Below, piece after piece: positions 1 through 5,921 of a DNA stretch of 8,887 nucleotides. A program made the translations under genes and the position numbers. Each line of letters opens with the position of its first letter. Position 1 is the stretch's first letter. Under the pieces are notes generated by a model, which did not search any database, was not told where the DNA came from, and was given only the letters and a program-made list of their open reading frames with translations. The stretch is taken from the NCBI GenBank assembly GCA_030619425.1, contig JAUXBJ010000042.1, positions 1-8,887 on the forward strand. The letters run 5' to 3'. This DNA is from a bacterium (GTDB lineage Bacteria; Zixibacteria; MSB-5A5; GN15; FEB-12).

Positions 1-2
1 AG

Positions 3-25
3 GTCAGGATCCTTGTGATCCTGAC
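3..25. repeat. Perfect 9-bp inverted repeat (hairpin), possible terminator or dispersed palindrome
   Basis: GTCAGGATC (3-11) is followed by the 5-base loop CTTGT and the exact reverse complement GATCCTGAC (17-25). It lies about 90 bases downstream of the AlbA_2 gene, in that gene's reading direction. It could end that transcript, but any T-run on the minus strand would fall outside the window, so terminator function cannot be judged. No T-run follows on the plus strand. A weaker palindrome with the same AGG...TC arms lies at 1687-1703, on the other side of the gene, so a dispersed palindromic element is an alternative. The pairing is seen directly; the role is unknown. Confidence 0.55.
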
Positions 26-54
26 ATCTTAGGCTGCGTCAGGGAACAGCCATC

Positions 55-73
55 CCCCAAACGAGTTTGAGGG
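55..73. repeat. Short hairpin downstream of the AlbA_2 gene
   Basis: CCCCAAAC (55-62) pairs with GTTTG-A-GGG (65-73), with a single bulged A at 70. This gives about eight pairs around a tight loop. It sits 42 bases beyond the AlbA_2 stop. On the minus strand it is not followed by a run of T, so it is at best a weak or Rho-assisted terminator, or a 3'-end stabilising hairpin. The rest of 1-114 contains no convincing gene. Confidence 0.3.
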
Positions 74-114
74 TGACAGCGGGCGGCTGGGTGGGTTCTA
101 TCATGCATCCGAAC

Positions 115-1518
115 TCAGATCGTCTCAGAGTGTCGATCTCCGACATGCTCCTTGAATGCGCGAACAATCCCACTCGATTTATCTCTGAGTACATCGCCAC
201 TAGCTAGTATATCCAGTAATCGCGTGGACGTTCTGAGTTTCCTATTGCCCTCGAATACTTGGAAACACTGGTTGGATAAGTGGATGGCTGCCCTAACAGG
301 CTCGGTGAGCGCGCTCCGCACAGTTGGTTTCTGGTCGTCTGCTGCCTGCAGCACGGCCGAAGAAGAAGTCCGTAGGGCTATCTCCATCGGGCTCTTACTC
401 TTAAGTTGGCTTGTCATCTTTTGGAAACTCCAGAAGAATCCAGGTGGCTGTGAAACGCTCTTCCATTGTTTCTGCCATCTACCGTACAACCACTTGCTGA
501 ACTCCTCACCTAGCAGGACCGCTGCACGTAGCAGGTGCTGGATGTTCGGGCTCTTGGGCTGCAGATATAGGTCGCCAAGCGCACGCCCCACTAGTTTCTC
601 AGACAGCATCCCAGCCCAGTAAATCCAAGGAGCATAGAAACTCGATGTGGCGCAGCTCAGAAGCGAGTGAATGACTGTATCGTTTTGACGAACATGCTCT
701 CTTTCGGAGTATATCCTGTAGTACACAGGTTCGCCTAGGAAGAATCCGGGCCGACCTTGTGCAAGGACGTTATTCGCGTCGATTACATTGTTTATTTCGT
801 CAAAGATGCCGTCACCCAATTGCTCGTGCACGAGTATTCCTGATACACCTTCCGTATCACGTGTCAGCCGGACCGGAGTTGCTTTGGAATCCTTAACTGG
901 CTTGAATGTCGTCACTGTAGCCGTGGCACCAGCTATGCTGCTGGGAGGTGTTAGCGCAACAATCTGTGAACCCTTCGGAGCCTGAACTACCTTTCTGACA
1001 CCTTTCATCCAAGATTTGCGTATCGAATCGACCTGTCTGTCAATCGCCCTGCGGAGGTCTTCGGTGGTACCTGGTTCGCTCTTGGCGCCATGACGAAAGT
1101 ACACGGTCCCCTTGCTGAACGCACTCTTCTGCTTGCCGTCGCCGATTTTGTAGGTGCCAGGGTTTCTGAAGGCGATTGGGGTGGGTGTAGCATGCACTAC
1201 GAAACCGAATACCTGATTGGTTTCCTTTTTCAACTCGTGGATTTCGATTTCTAACTCGTTTGAACCCGTGTACTTAGTTAACATGTCAGAAACCTCGGCG
1301 GGGTCGAGCCGCGCAATATCGTCTATACTCCTGTTGACAGGACGTCCAACGTTGTCAACGCCGAAGAGGATAATCCCCCCTCCCGTGTTGGCAATTGCGA
1401 CAATGTCCTTGATGATCTCACACCATTCGGCACGAGAACTCGGATCGAAGCCTTCCTTGAATTCGATATACTTGGACTCTCGCCTTGCGCTGAGAGCTTT
1501 TTCAGTCAAACTTGCCAT
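115..1518 (-). CDS. AlbA_2 (Schlafen-type) domain protein with an unrecognised C-terminal half
   Basis: The protein has 467 residues. Residues 15-145 match the AlbA_2/Schlafen nucleic-acid-binding fold. The visible motifs are IEFK (18-21), the glycine-rich AIANTGGG-to-LFGVD stretch (41-55) and the closing GTVYFRHGAKS (137-147). The domain is found in putative transcription regulators, helicase-like proteins and the RNA-cleaving Schlafens; which activity applies here cannot be read from the sequence. Residues 235-275 (FDEINNVIDANN, then GEPVYYRIYSERE) form a second conserved-looking block. Residues 280-467 are mostly helical, rich in Trp and Tyr around 293-365, and unknown to me. No helicase, HTH or membrane segment is visible. 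The ATG at 1518 is supported by GGTGA about six bases upstream. The gene lies 217 bases after topA. Hand-counted lines give about 45-57% GC against about 53-65% in topA, and Arg is often AGG, AGA or CGA. This suggests transfer. A defence or mobile-element role is possible but unproven. Confidence 0.85.
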   Translation of the reverse strand: MASLTEKALSARRESKYIEFKEGFDPSSRAEWCEIIKDIVAIANTGGGIILFGVDNVGRPVNRSIDDIARLDPAEVSDMLTKYTGSNELEIEIHELKKETNQVFGFVVHATPTPIAFRNPGTYKIGDGKQKSAFSKGTVYFRHGAKSEPGTTEDLRRAIDRQVDSIRKSWMKGVRKVVQAPKGSQIVALTPPSSIAGATATVTTFKPVKDSKATPVRLTRDTEGVSGILVHEQLGDGIFDEINNVIDANNVLAQGRPGFFLGEPVYYRIYSEREHVRQNDTVIHSLLSCATSSFYAPWIYWAGMLSEKLVGRALGDLYLQPKSPNIQHLLRAAVLLGEEFSKWLYGRWQKQWKSVSQPPGFFWSFQKMTSQLKSKSPMEIALRTSSSAVLQAADDQKPTVRSALTEPVRAAIHLSNQCFQVFEGNRKLRTSTRLLDILASGDVLRDKSSGIVRAFKEHVGDRHSETI

Positions 1519-1610
1519 TACACTTCACCGCCAAAACGAAAAGGCTCAATACGTTCACCTTTCACCAATTGCCTTGGCACCTTATCAATGGAACTACGAA
1601 CCGCAATCAT
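1518..1610 (-). CDS. Possible 30-codon upstream ORF coupled to the AlbA_2 gene
   Basis: An ATG at 1610-1608 opens a 30-codon frame (MIAVRSSIDK... ending ...FRFGGEV). Its TAA at 1520-1518 shares one base with the AlbA_2 ATG (TAATG). The first ATG has no ribosome-binding site. An internal GTG 15 codons before the stop has AAGG six bases upstream, so a 15-residue version is the better-supported start. A TAATG junction is typical of translational coupling, so ribosomes finishing this frame could re-initiate on the AlbA_2 gene. It could also be chance: the frame is short and I recognise no homology. Confidence 0.3.
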   Translation of the reverse strand: MIAVRSSIDKVPRQLVKGERIEPFRFGGEV

Positions 1611-1620
1611 GGCTGTTGAG

Positions 1621-1649
1621 AAGATAGCTTATGTGGAGGACATTGGCAA
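1621..1649 (-). promoter_or_regulatory. Candidate sigma-70-type promoter for the AlbA_2 gene
   Basis: Read on the minus strand, TTGCCA (1649-1644; five of six matches to TTGACA) is followed by a 17-base spacer and TATCTT (1626-1621; four of six to TATAAT). Transcription would start near 1614, about 96 bases before the AlbA_2 ATG and just ahead of the short upstream ORF. Placement in the gap after topA fits an independent transcript. Matches of this quality do arise by chance. Confidence 0.33.
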
Positions 1650-1686
1650 TGACATATCCGCGCCCGGAGCCAAGACAGCAAACGTC

Positions 1687-1703
1687 AGGTCCGCGAGGGA
1701 TCT
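1687..1703. repeat. Imperfect palindrome between topA and the AlbA_2 gene
   Basis: AGGTCC (1687-1692) and GGATCT (1698-1703) are inverted around GCGAG, with five Watson-Crick pairs and one G-T. A further T-A pair lies outside one mismatch. It sits 33-49 bases beyond the topA stop, with no T-run after it on the minus strand, so it is a poor intrinsic terminator. Its left side (GTCAGG then TCC) and the ATCTTA after it resemble the perfect palindrome at 3-25 and its flank. That similarity is the only hint that the two could be copies of one element. Confidence 0.25.
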
Positions 1704-1735
1704 TAACTTACGGTAAAGACGATGATACTTGGATT

Positions 1736-4030
1736 CTACGCCGTTGGTTCGGGGGTGGTTTCTTTGGATTCGACCAGTTCGTGTTTGCAGTCGGGACAGC
1801 GCAAAAACTCACCCTTCCTCTTGGAGACTTTCGCTACCATGAAAGGATGGTTGCACTCAGGGCATTTCTTCTTGACCGGTTGGTCCCAACTGGCAAAATC
1901 ACACTCGGGATACTTGGAACAACCGTAGAACAGTTTCTTGCCGCGAGTACGTTTCTCGACAATCTGACCAGCGCAGCCGGTCTTCGGGCAATCGATACCG
2001 AGCGTGATCGCCTTGGTGCTCTTACAATCGGGGTAAGCGGAGCAAGCCAGAAAGCGTCCGAAACGTCCGACTTTCACCACCATCGGTGAGCCGCACTTTT
2101 CGCAGACTTCGTCAGTTTCCATCTGGGCTTCCTCACCCGGCAGCGGCTTGGTTGACTTGCAATCGGGATAGGCCGAGCAGGCCATGAACTTCCCGTTGCG
2201 ACCCCACTTGATAACCATCGGCGAACCGCACTTCTCACAAATCTCGTCGGTCTTTTCGACCATCGAAGCCTTGATCTCTTTTTCACGCTTTTTCAGATCG
2301 TCGATCGTCTCCATGAACGGCTCGTAGAACTCCTGGAGCACCGTCACCCAGTCCTCGGCGCCTTCTTCAACCAGGTCGAGTTCTTCTTCCATCTCGGCGG
2401 TGAAGGCAACGTTGAAGACATCGGGCAGATTTTCCACCAGGGTTCGGTTAACCGTCGTGCCGAGATCGGTCGGGACCAGCTTGCGCTCCTGCGCCTCGAC
2501 ATACTTGCGATCCTTGAGCGTGGAAATAATGGAAGCGTAAGTCGAAGGTCGTCCAATACCCTCAGCCTCCAGTTCCTTAACTAACATCGCCTCGGAGAAA
2601 CGGGCCGGCGGCTTGGTGAAAGCCTGGCTCGGCTTCAACTCCTTCAGTTTGAGCCGGTCTTTTTCGCTGAGTTCCGGCAGGCTTTCGACATTGGCGCCGT
2701 TACCGTTCTTGCCGTTCTCATCCGGCTCTTTGCTCTCACGATAGAGTTTCAGGAAGCCGTCGAAAGCGATCTTCTGGGCCGTGACTCGGAACAAGAACCG
2801 ACCGGCCTCGATATCGACCGTCTCGACATTGAAAGTGGCCGGGCACATCTGCGAAGCGACGAATCGATTCCAGATCAGAGAGTACAGCTTGAACTGCTGC
2901 GGCGTGAGACGTTTTTTCACCTTTGAAGGCGGCAGCGACATATAGGTGGGCCGGATAGCCTCGTGGGCATCCTGGGCCTTCTTTTTCGATCCATAGAAAT
3001 TGGGCTTGGCCGGCAGATAGTCTTTGCCAAACTCCTTGCCGATATATTTGCGCACAGCACCCAGCGCTTCTTTCGACACCCTTGGCGAGTCAGTGCGCAT
3101 ATAAGTGATCAGGCCGGTGGGTCCATCCTGCCCGATTTCGATCCCTTCGTAAAGTTTCTGCGCCGTCGACATGGTAGCCTTGGGCGACAAACGGTATACA
3201 CGGGCGGCATCCTGCTGCAAAGTCGAAGTAATGAACGGAGCAAAGGGGCGGCGCGTGCGCTGGGATTTCTTGACCTGTGAAACCAGGTAGTCAGCGACCT
3301 TGAGTTCTTCGAGATAGCCCTTGACCTCTTTCTCAGAGGTGATAGTGATCTTTTTGGGACCTTTTTCGGTTGGTCGGACAACCGTTTTGCCATCGATCTG
3401 ATAAAGTCGCGCGGTGAACTTCTCATTCTTGCCGGCGATCAGATCGGCCGCAATCTGCCAATACTCCTGCGGCTTGAAAGCCTGAATCTCGGCCTCACGC
3501 TCGCACACCAGACGCAACGCTACCGATTGCACACGCCCGGCTGAGAGATTATAGGCAACTGTTTTCCACAAGAACGGCGACACTGTATAACCAACGATCC
3601 GATCCAACACCCGCCGCGCCTGCTGGGCGTTCACCAGATTCATGTTGATCTCGCGCGGGTTGTTGATCGCCTCAAGCACGGCCGATTCGGTGATCTCGTT
3701 GAAGGTCACTCGTACGAGTTGAGCGCCACCGTTGGCGATGCTGTTGGCGATGTGCCAGGCGATAGCCTCGCCCTCACGGTCCGGATCGGGAGCCAGATAC
3801 ACGGTAGAGGCTTTGCGAGCAGCCTTTTTCAGCGCGCTGATTACTTTCTCTTTGCCCTTGATTACCTGATAGTCCGGCTTGAATCCGTTTTTGACATCGA
3901 TTCCGATCTTTGACTTGGGCAGGTCGATGATATGCCCGATCGTAGCCATTATCTCGTAATCTTTCCCCAGAAAACGACTGAGGGTACGTGTCTTGGCGGG
4001 TGACTCAACTATGACTAAGTTCTTTGGCAT
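1736..4030 (-). CDS. topA: DNA topoisomerase I (type IA) with four C-terminal zinc-binding units
   Basis: This 764-residue enzyme relaxes negative supercoils by cutting one DNA strand through a 5'-phosphotyrosine link and passing the other strand. The TOPRIM domain spans residues 1-115, with Glu9 in IVESPAK and the metal-binding acids Asp82, Asp84 and Glu86 in APDPDREGE. The core includes NLSAGRVQSVALRL (161-174). The catalytic Tyr310 and its partner Arg312 are in GLITYMRTDSPR, and HEAIRPT (356-362) and GIGRPSTYA (491-499) are also present. The C-terminus has four Cys4 units: C598/601/618/624, C643/646/663/669, C681/686/704/710 and C723/726/745/748. The first two are near repeats of each other. 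The ATG at 4030 places MPKNLVIVESPAKT exactly as in the family, although only a weak GAG lies before it. It begins 35 bases after rpoZ, so it is probably the last gene of the yicC operon. It acts on chromosomal DNA, especially behind RNA polymerase. Confidence 0.97.
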   Translation of the reverse strand: MPKNLVIVESPAKTRTLSRFLGKDYEIMATIGHIIDLPKSKIGIDVKNGFKPDYQVIKGKEKVISALKKAARKASTVYLAPDPDREGEAIAWHIANSIANGGAQLVRVTFNEITESAVLEAINNPREINMNLVNAQQARRVLDRIVGYTVSPFLWKTVAYNLSAGRVQSVALRLVCEREAEIQAFKPQEYWQIAADLIAGKNEKFTARLYQIDGKTVVRPTEKGPKKITITSEKEVKGYLEELKVADYLVSQVKKSQRTRRPFAPFITSTLQQDAARVYRLSPKATMSTAQKLYEGIEIGQDGPTGLITYMRTDSPRVSKEALGAVRKYIGKEFGKDYLPAKPNFYGSKKKAQDAHEAIRPTYMSLPPSKVKKRLTPQQFKLYSLIWNRFVASQMCPATFNVETVDIEAGRFLFRVTAQKIAFDGFLKLYRESKEPDENGKNGNGANVESLPELSEKDRLKLKELKPSQAFTKPPARFSEAMLVKELEAEGIGRPSTYASIISTLKDRKYVEAQERKLVPTDLGTTVNRTLVENLPDVFNVAFTAEMEEELDLVEEGAEDWVTVLQEFYEPFMETIDDLKKREKEIKASMVEKTDEICEKCGSPMVIKWGRNGKFMACSAYPDCKSTKPLPGEEAQMETDEVCEKCGSPMVVKVGRFGRFLACSAYPDCKSTKAITLGIDCPKTGCAGQIVEKRTRGKKLFYGCSKYPECDFASWDQPVKKKCPECNHPFMVAKVSKRKGEFLRCPDCKHELVESKETTPEPTA

Positions 4031-4065
4031 GTTCTCAATTGTGTAAACGAACTACGCTTACCTTA

Positions 4066-4293
4066 TTACATCGTGTCCGGACGCTTAAACTTTACTTTTC
4101 CGTCCAAAACATCTTTGAGGGCCACAGCGGTAATCTTGCGCGTTTCCAGGTCGACCGACGGGTCTTCGCCCAAGCGCTCAAGTTGCGCCAGGCGTTTGGC
4201 GTTCAGTATCCTGGCATGTTGCGAGGAAACTATAACCGCTTCGTAGAGGTTTAACCCTAACTCCGGCAGACCTTCGACAGTGTGAATCGGCAT
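4066..4293 (-). CDS. rpoZ: DNA-directed RNA polymerase omega subunit
   Basis: This 75-residue protein matches the small omega subunit, which helps fold the beta' subunit and latch it into the core enzyme. The two conserved parts are visible: EAVIVSSQHARILNAKR (18-34; the usual A..A.RA..LN form is partly kept) and RKITAVALKDVLDGKVKF (52-69). The length is normal for a short omega. The ATG is set by a strong AGGAG at 4300-4304 with a six-base spacer. It lies 28 bases after gmk and 35 bases before topA. The order gmk-rpoZ is common across bacteria and supports the identification despite the small size. The gmk-rpoZ gap is AT-rich. Confidence 0.93.
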   Translation of the reverse strand: MPIHTVEGLPELGLNLYEAVIVSSQHARILNAKRLAQLERLGEDPSVDLETRKITAVALKDVLDGKVKFKRPDTM

Positions 4294-4321
4294 TCAAAAC
4301 TCCTATTAAAAAGCTATAATA

Positions 4322-4981
4322 CTAACTAAGTTGTTTTACCAAATGTTCCGCGTTAAAGTTCTCCGTGCGACAAGAATGGGCCTCGATAACGGTCCGCACC
4401 TGCCGCACCGCTTTGCTAAGCTCGTCATTCACAACGGCATACTCAAAGCGTTGAAAAAGTTTCATTTCCTCCCTGGCGTTATCGAAGCGCACCTTAAGCT
4501 GTGCCTTTGTTTCCGTGCCACGCCTGCTAAGCCGCTGTCGGAGAGCCTTGATCGATGGCGGCAGGATGAAGATAGTGACGGCCTGGGGGTATACCTTCTT
4601 AAGCCGCCGGGCACCCTTGACATCGACATCCAATAGCATCACGCCACCTTTGTTGAGCACCTGCTCCAGGGGCTGCCGAGGAGTTCCATAGCGAGAAAGG
4701 TGAACCTTGAACTGCTCGGCGAAGAAATCGTCCTTTGCCAGGTGTGCGAACTGTTCTTCATCGACGAAGTAATACTCCCGGCCATGCCGTTCGCCGGGTC
4801 GCCTGGCGCGCGTGGTATAGGATATCGAAAACCGCCAGCCCCGACGTTTACGCAGCGGTGTCAGCAGACGTCTGCAGATCGAAGTCTTTCCGCCACCGGA
4901 GGGGGAGGAAATGATCACAATCCTGCCCGGCTTCTCAAACGACTGGGCCCGCCCCGATCTGTCTCGATGGCTCTTATTCAA
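4322..4981 (-). CDS. gmk: Guanylate kinase, TTG start overlapping yicC
   Basis: Guanylate kinase makes GDP from GMP and ATP in the cytoplasm and is needed for GTP supply and recycling. The protein has 219 residues. The P-loop is SPSGGGKTS (26-34). The GMP-binding segment runs from SYTTRARRPGE to REYYFVDE (54-75), YGTPR is at 98-102 and LDVDVKGARRLKK at 117-129. The lid and C-terminal part contain LSRRGTET (151-158) and FEYAVVND (179-186). Two departures are visible: Ser26 replaces the usual first Gly or Ala of the Walker A motif, and SR replaces the usual GN before YGT. No ATG precedes the P-loop, so the TTG at 4981 is the best start. It lies eight bases inside the end of yicC, which suggests translational coupling. 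The nearest GGGAG is 13 bases upstream, farther than usual. It leaves about 20 extra residues ahead of the first strand. Confidence 0.95.
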   Translation of the reverse strand: MNKSHRDRSGRAQSFEKPGRIVIISSPSGGGKTSICRRLLTPLRKRRGWRFSISYTTRARRPGERHGREYYFVDEEQFAHLAKDDFFAEQFKVHLSRYGTPRQPLEQVLNKGGVMLLDVDVKGARRLKKVYPQAVTIFILPPSIKALRQRLSRRGTETKAQLKVRFDNAREEMKLFQRFEYAVVNDELSKAVRQVRTVIEAHSCRTENFNAEHLVKQLS

Positions 4982-5849
4982 CGTTCTGAACCAACTCCCG
5001 AAGTTTCTCCACCTCGTCTTTGACAGCTATAGCCGCCCGGGTAATTTTGATGTCCGAAGTCTTGGAACCAACCGTGTTGGCTTCGCGATTCATCTCCTGG
5101 AGGATGAAGTTGATGGTCTTGCCGATTGAACCCTTCAGTTTCATGGTGGCCCGAAACTGGTCGATATGGCTGACCATCCGAGTGCATTCTTCAGTAATGT
5201 CGGCCTTCTCGGCGAAGATGGCGATCTCTTCCTCCAGTCGGACCGGGTCTCCAACGGGCCGCGCTAACAGATCCTCGAGACGTTCAGCCAGCCTCGTCCG
5301 GAACAGTTGCACTGCCTGAGGCGTCAATACTGTGATCTCGCGGTTCAGGCGACTGATAGTTTTGAGGCGGGCAGCCATATCGCGGGCCATCGCCTGACCC
5401 TCTTTGCGCCGCATAGCGATTAGTTGGGTCAAGGCCTTCTGAATCGATCGCTTTAGCGGTGGCCAGAATCGGTCGGAATCGAGGCTGGTCTGGTCTGAGG
5501 CACTGGTTTCCGGAAGCAGCAGCAAATCGCTCAGCTTTATGTCATCCTTCAGCTTAAGTTCTCTTTTCAAGGCTGTCAACTGACGGTAGTAAGAGACGGC
5601 TGCCGGGTAGTTGATAGGGTACTTCTCGGGCATGCCTTCCGGCATTTCGTAGTTGACGAAAAGATGCACCTTGCCACGCTTCAATTGGCCGTTAATCAGC
5701 TTGCGCACCTTTGGCTCCAGGGCAAAAAGGGAACGGGGCAGGCGGACCGATAGCTCCAGAAAGCGATTGTTTACGCTCGCCATTTCAGTGGTGAATTTCC
5801 CGATTTTCGTAGTCAATTCGGCTCGGCCGAATCCTGTCATTGAGTTCAC
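4974..5849 (-). CDS. yicC: YicC/YloC family endoribonuclease
   Basis: At 291 residues this has the full family length. It starts with the hallmark MTGFGRAE (4-11), followed by VNNRFLEL (26-33), RLPRSL (36-41) and RGKVHLFVNYE (58-68). The C-terminal DUF1732 part holds EEIAIFAEKADITEECTR (207-224), SHIDQF (227-232), QEMNREANTVGSK (251-263) and the closing KDEVEKLRELVQNVE. Members from E. coli and B. subtilis have been reported as endoribonucleases, with the E. coli protein linked to small-RNA decay; the activity here is inferred from family. The GTG at 5849 is preferred over the ATG three codons later because GGGAG lies six bases before it. This is the first gene of the cluster running to topA, just behind a strong promoter, and its end overlaps gmk. 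Linkage to gmk and rpoZ is widespread. Confidence 0.95.
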   Translation of the reverse strand: MNSMTGFGRAELTTKIGKFTTEMASVNNRFLELSVRLPRSLFALEPKVRKLINGQLKRGKVHLFVNYEMPEGMPEKYPINYPAAVSYYRQLTALKRELKLKDDIKLSDLLLLPETSASDQTSLDSDRFWPPLKRSIQKALTQLIAMRRKEGQAMARDMAARLKTISRLNREITVLTPQAVQLFRTRLAERLEDLLARPVGDPVRLEEEIAIFAEKADITEECTRMVSHIDQFRATMKLKGSIGKTINFILQEMNREANTVGSKTSDIKITRAAIAVKDEVEKLRELVQNVE

Positions 5850-5855
5850 AAGCTA

Positions 5856-5860
5856 CTCCC
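5856..5860 (-). promoter_or_regulatory. Ribosome-binding site that sets the yicC GTG start
   Basis: GGGAG on the minus strand ends six bases before the GTG at 5849-5847. The in-frame ATG at 5840 would be 15 bases away, too far for normal initiation. The site therefore favours GTG, which also gives the usual family N-terminus (three residues before MTGFG). Confidence 0.7.
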
Positions 5861-5880
5861 AGTCAACTGAATTGCGGTCA

Positions 5881-5908
5881 AAAATAGAGACCTGCCGCCG
5901 TTTGTCAA
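5881..5908 (-). promoter_or_regulatory. Sigma-70-type promoter of the yicC-gmk-rpoZ-topA operon
   Basis: In the 72-base gap between the kinase-fragment gene and yicC, the minus strand carries a perfect TTGACA (5908-5903), a 16-base spacer and TATTTT (5886-5881; four of six to TATAAT). The expected start near 5874 gives a leader of about 25 bases holding the GGGAG site. No T-rich hairpin separates it from the gene upstream, so read-through from the signalling genes is also possible. Confidence 0.62.
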
Positions 5909-5921
5909 CCGTTATTAGCAG

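Noticed and set aside
152..622. A plus-strand frame opposite the AlbA_2 gene
   Set aside because: The opposite strand encodes a recognisable AlbA_2 protein throughout, and this frame has no family features.
1519..1735. A tRNA or small structured RNA in the largest gap
   Set aside because: No cloverleaf arms, CCA end or strong long stem could be traced. Only the short palindrome and the promoter-like boxes stand out.
1631..2089. A 152-codon plus-strand frame opposite the topA 3' end, starting in the intergenic gap
   Set aside because: Most of it is antisense to the topA zinc-binding region and its translation has no recognisable motif. No good ribosome-binding site was seen at its start.
4311..4330. 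A TATTAT box in the gmk-rpoZ gap as an internal rpoZ promoter
   Set aside because: No acceptable -35 element lies 16-18 bases upstream, and AT-rich short gaps often give such matches.
5850..5921. A missing HATPase_c domain restored by a frameshift after the HisKA gene
   Set aside because: Only 72 bases separate the stop from yicC and they hold a promoter and ribosome-binding site. A domain of about 110 residues cannot fit.
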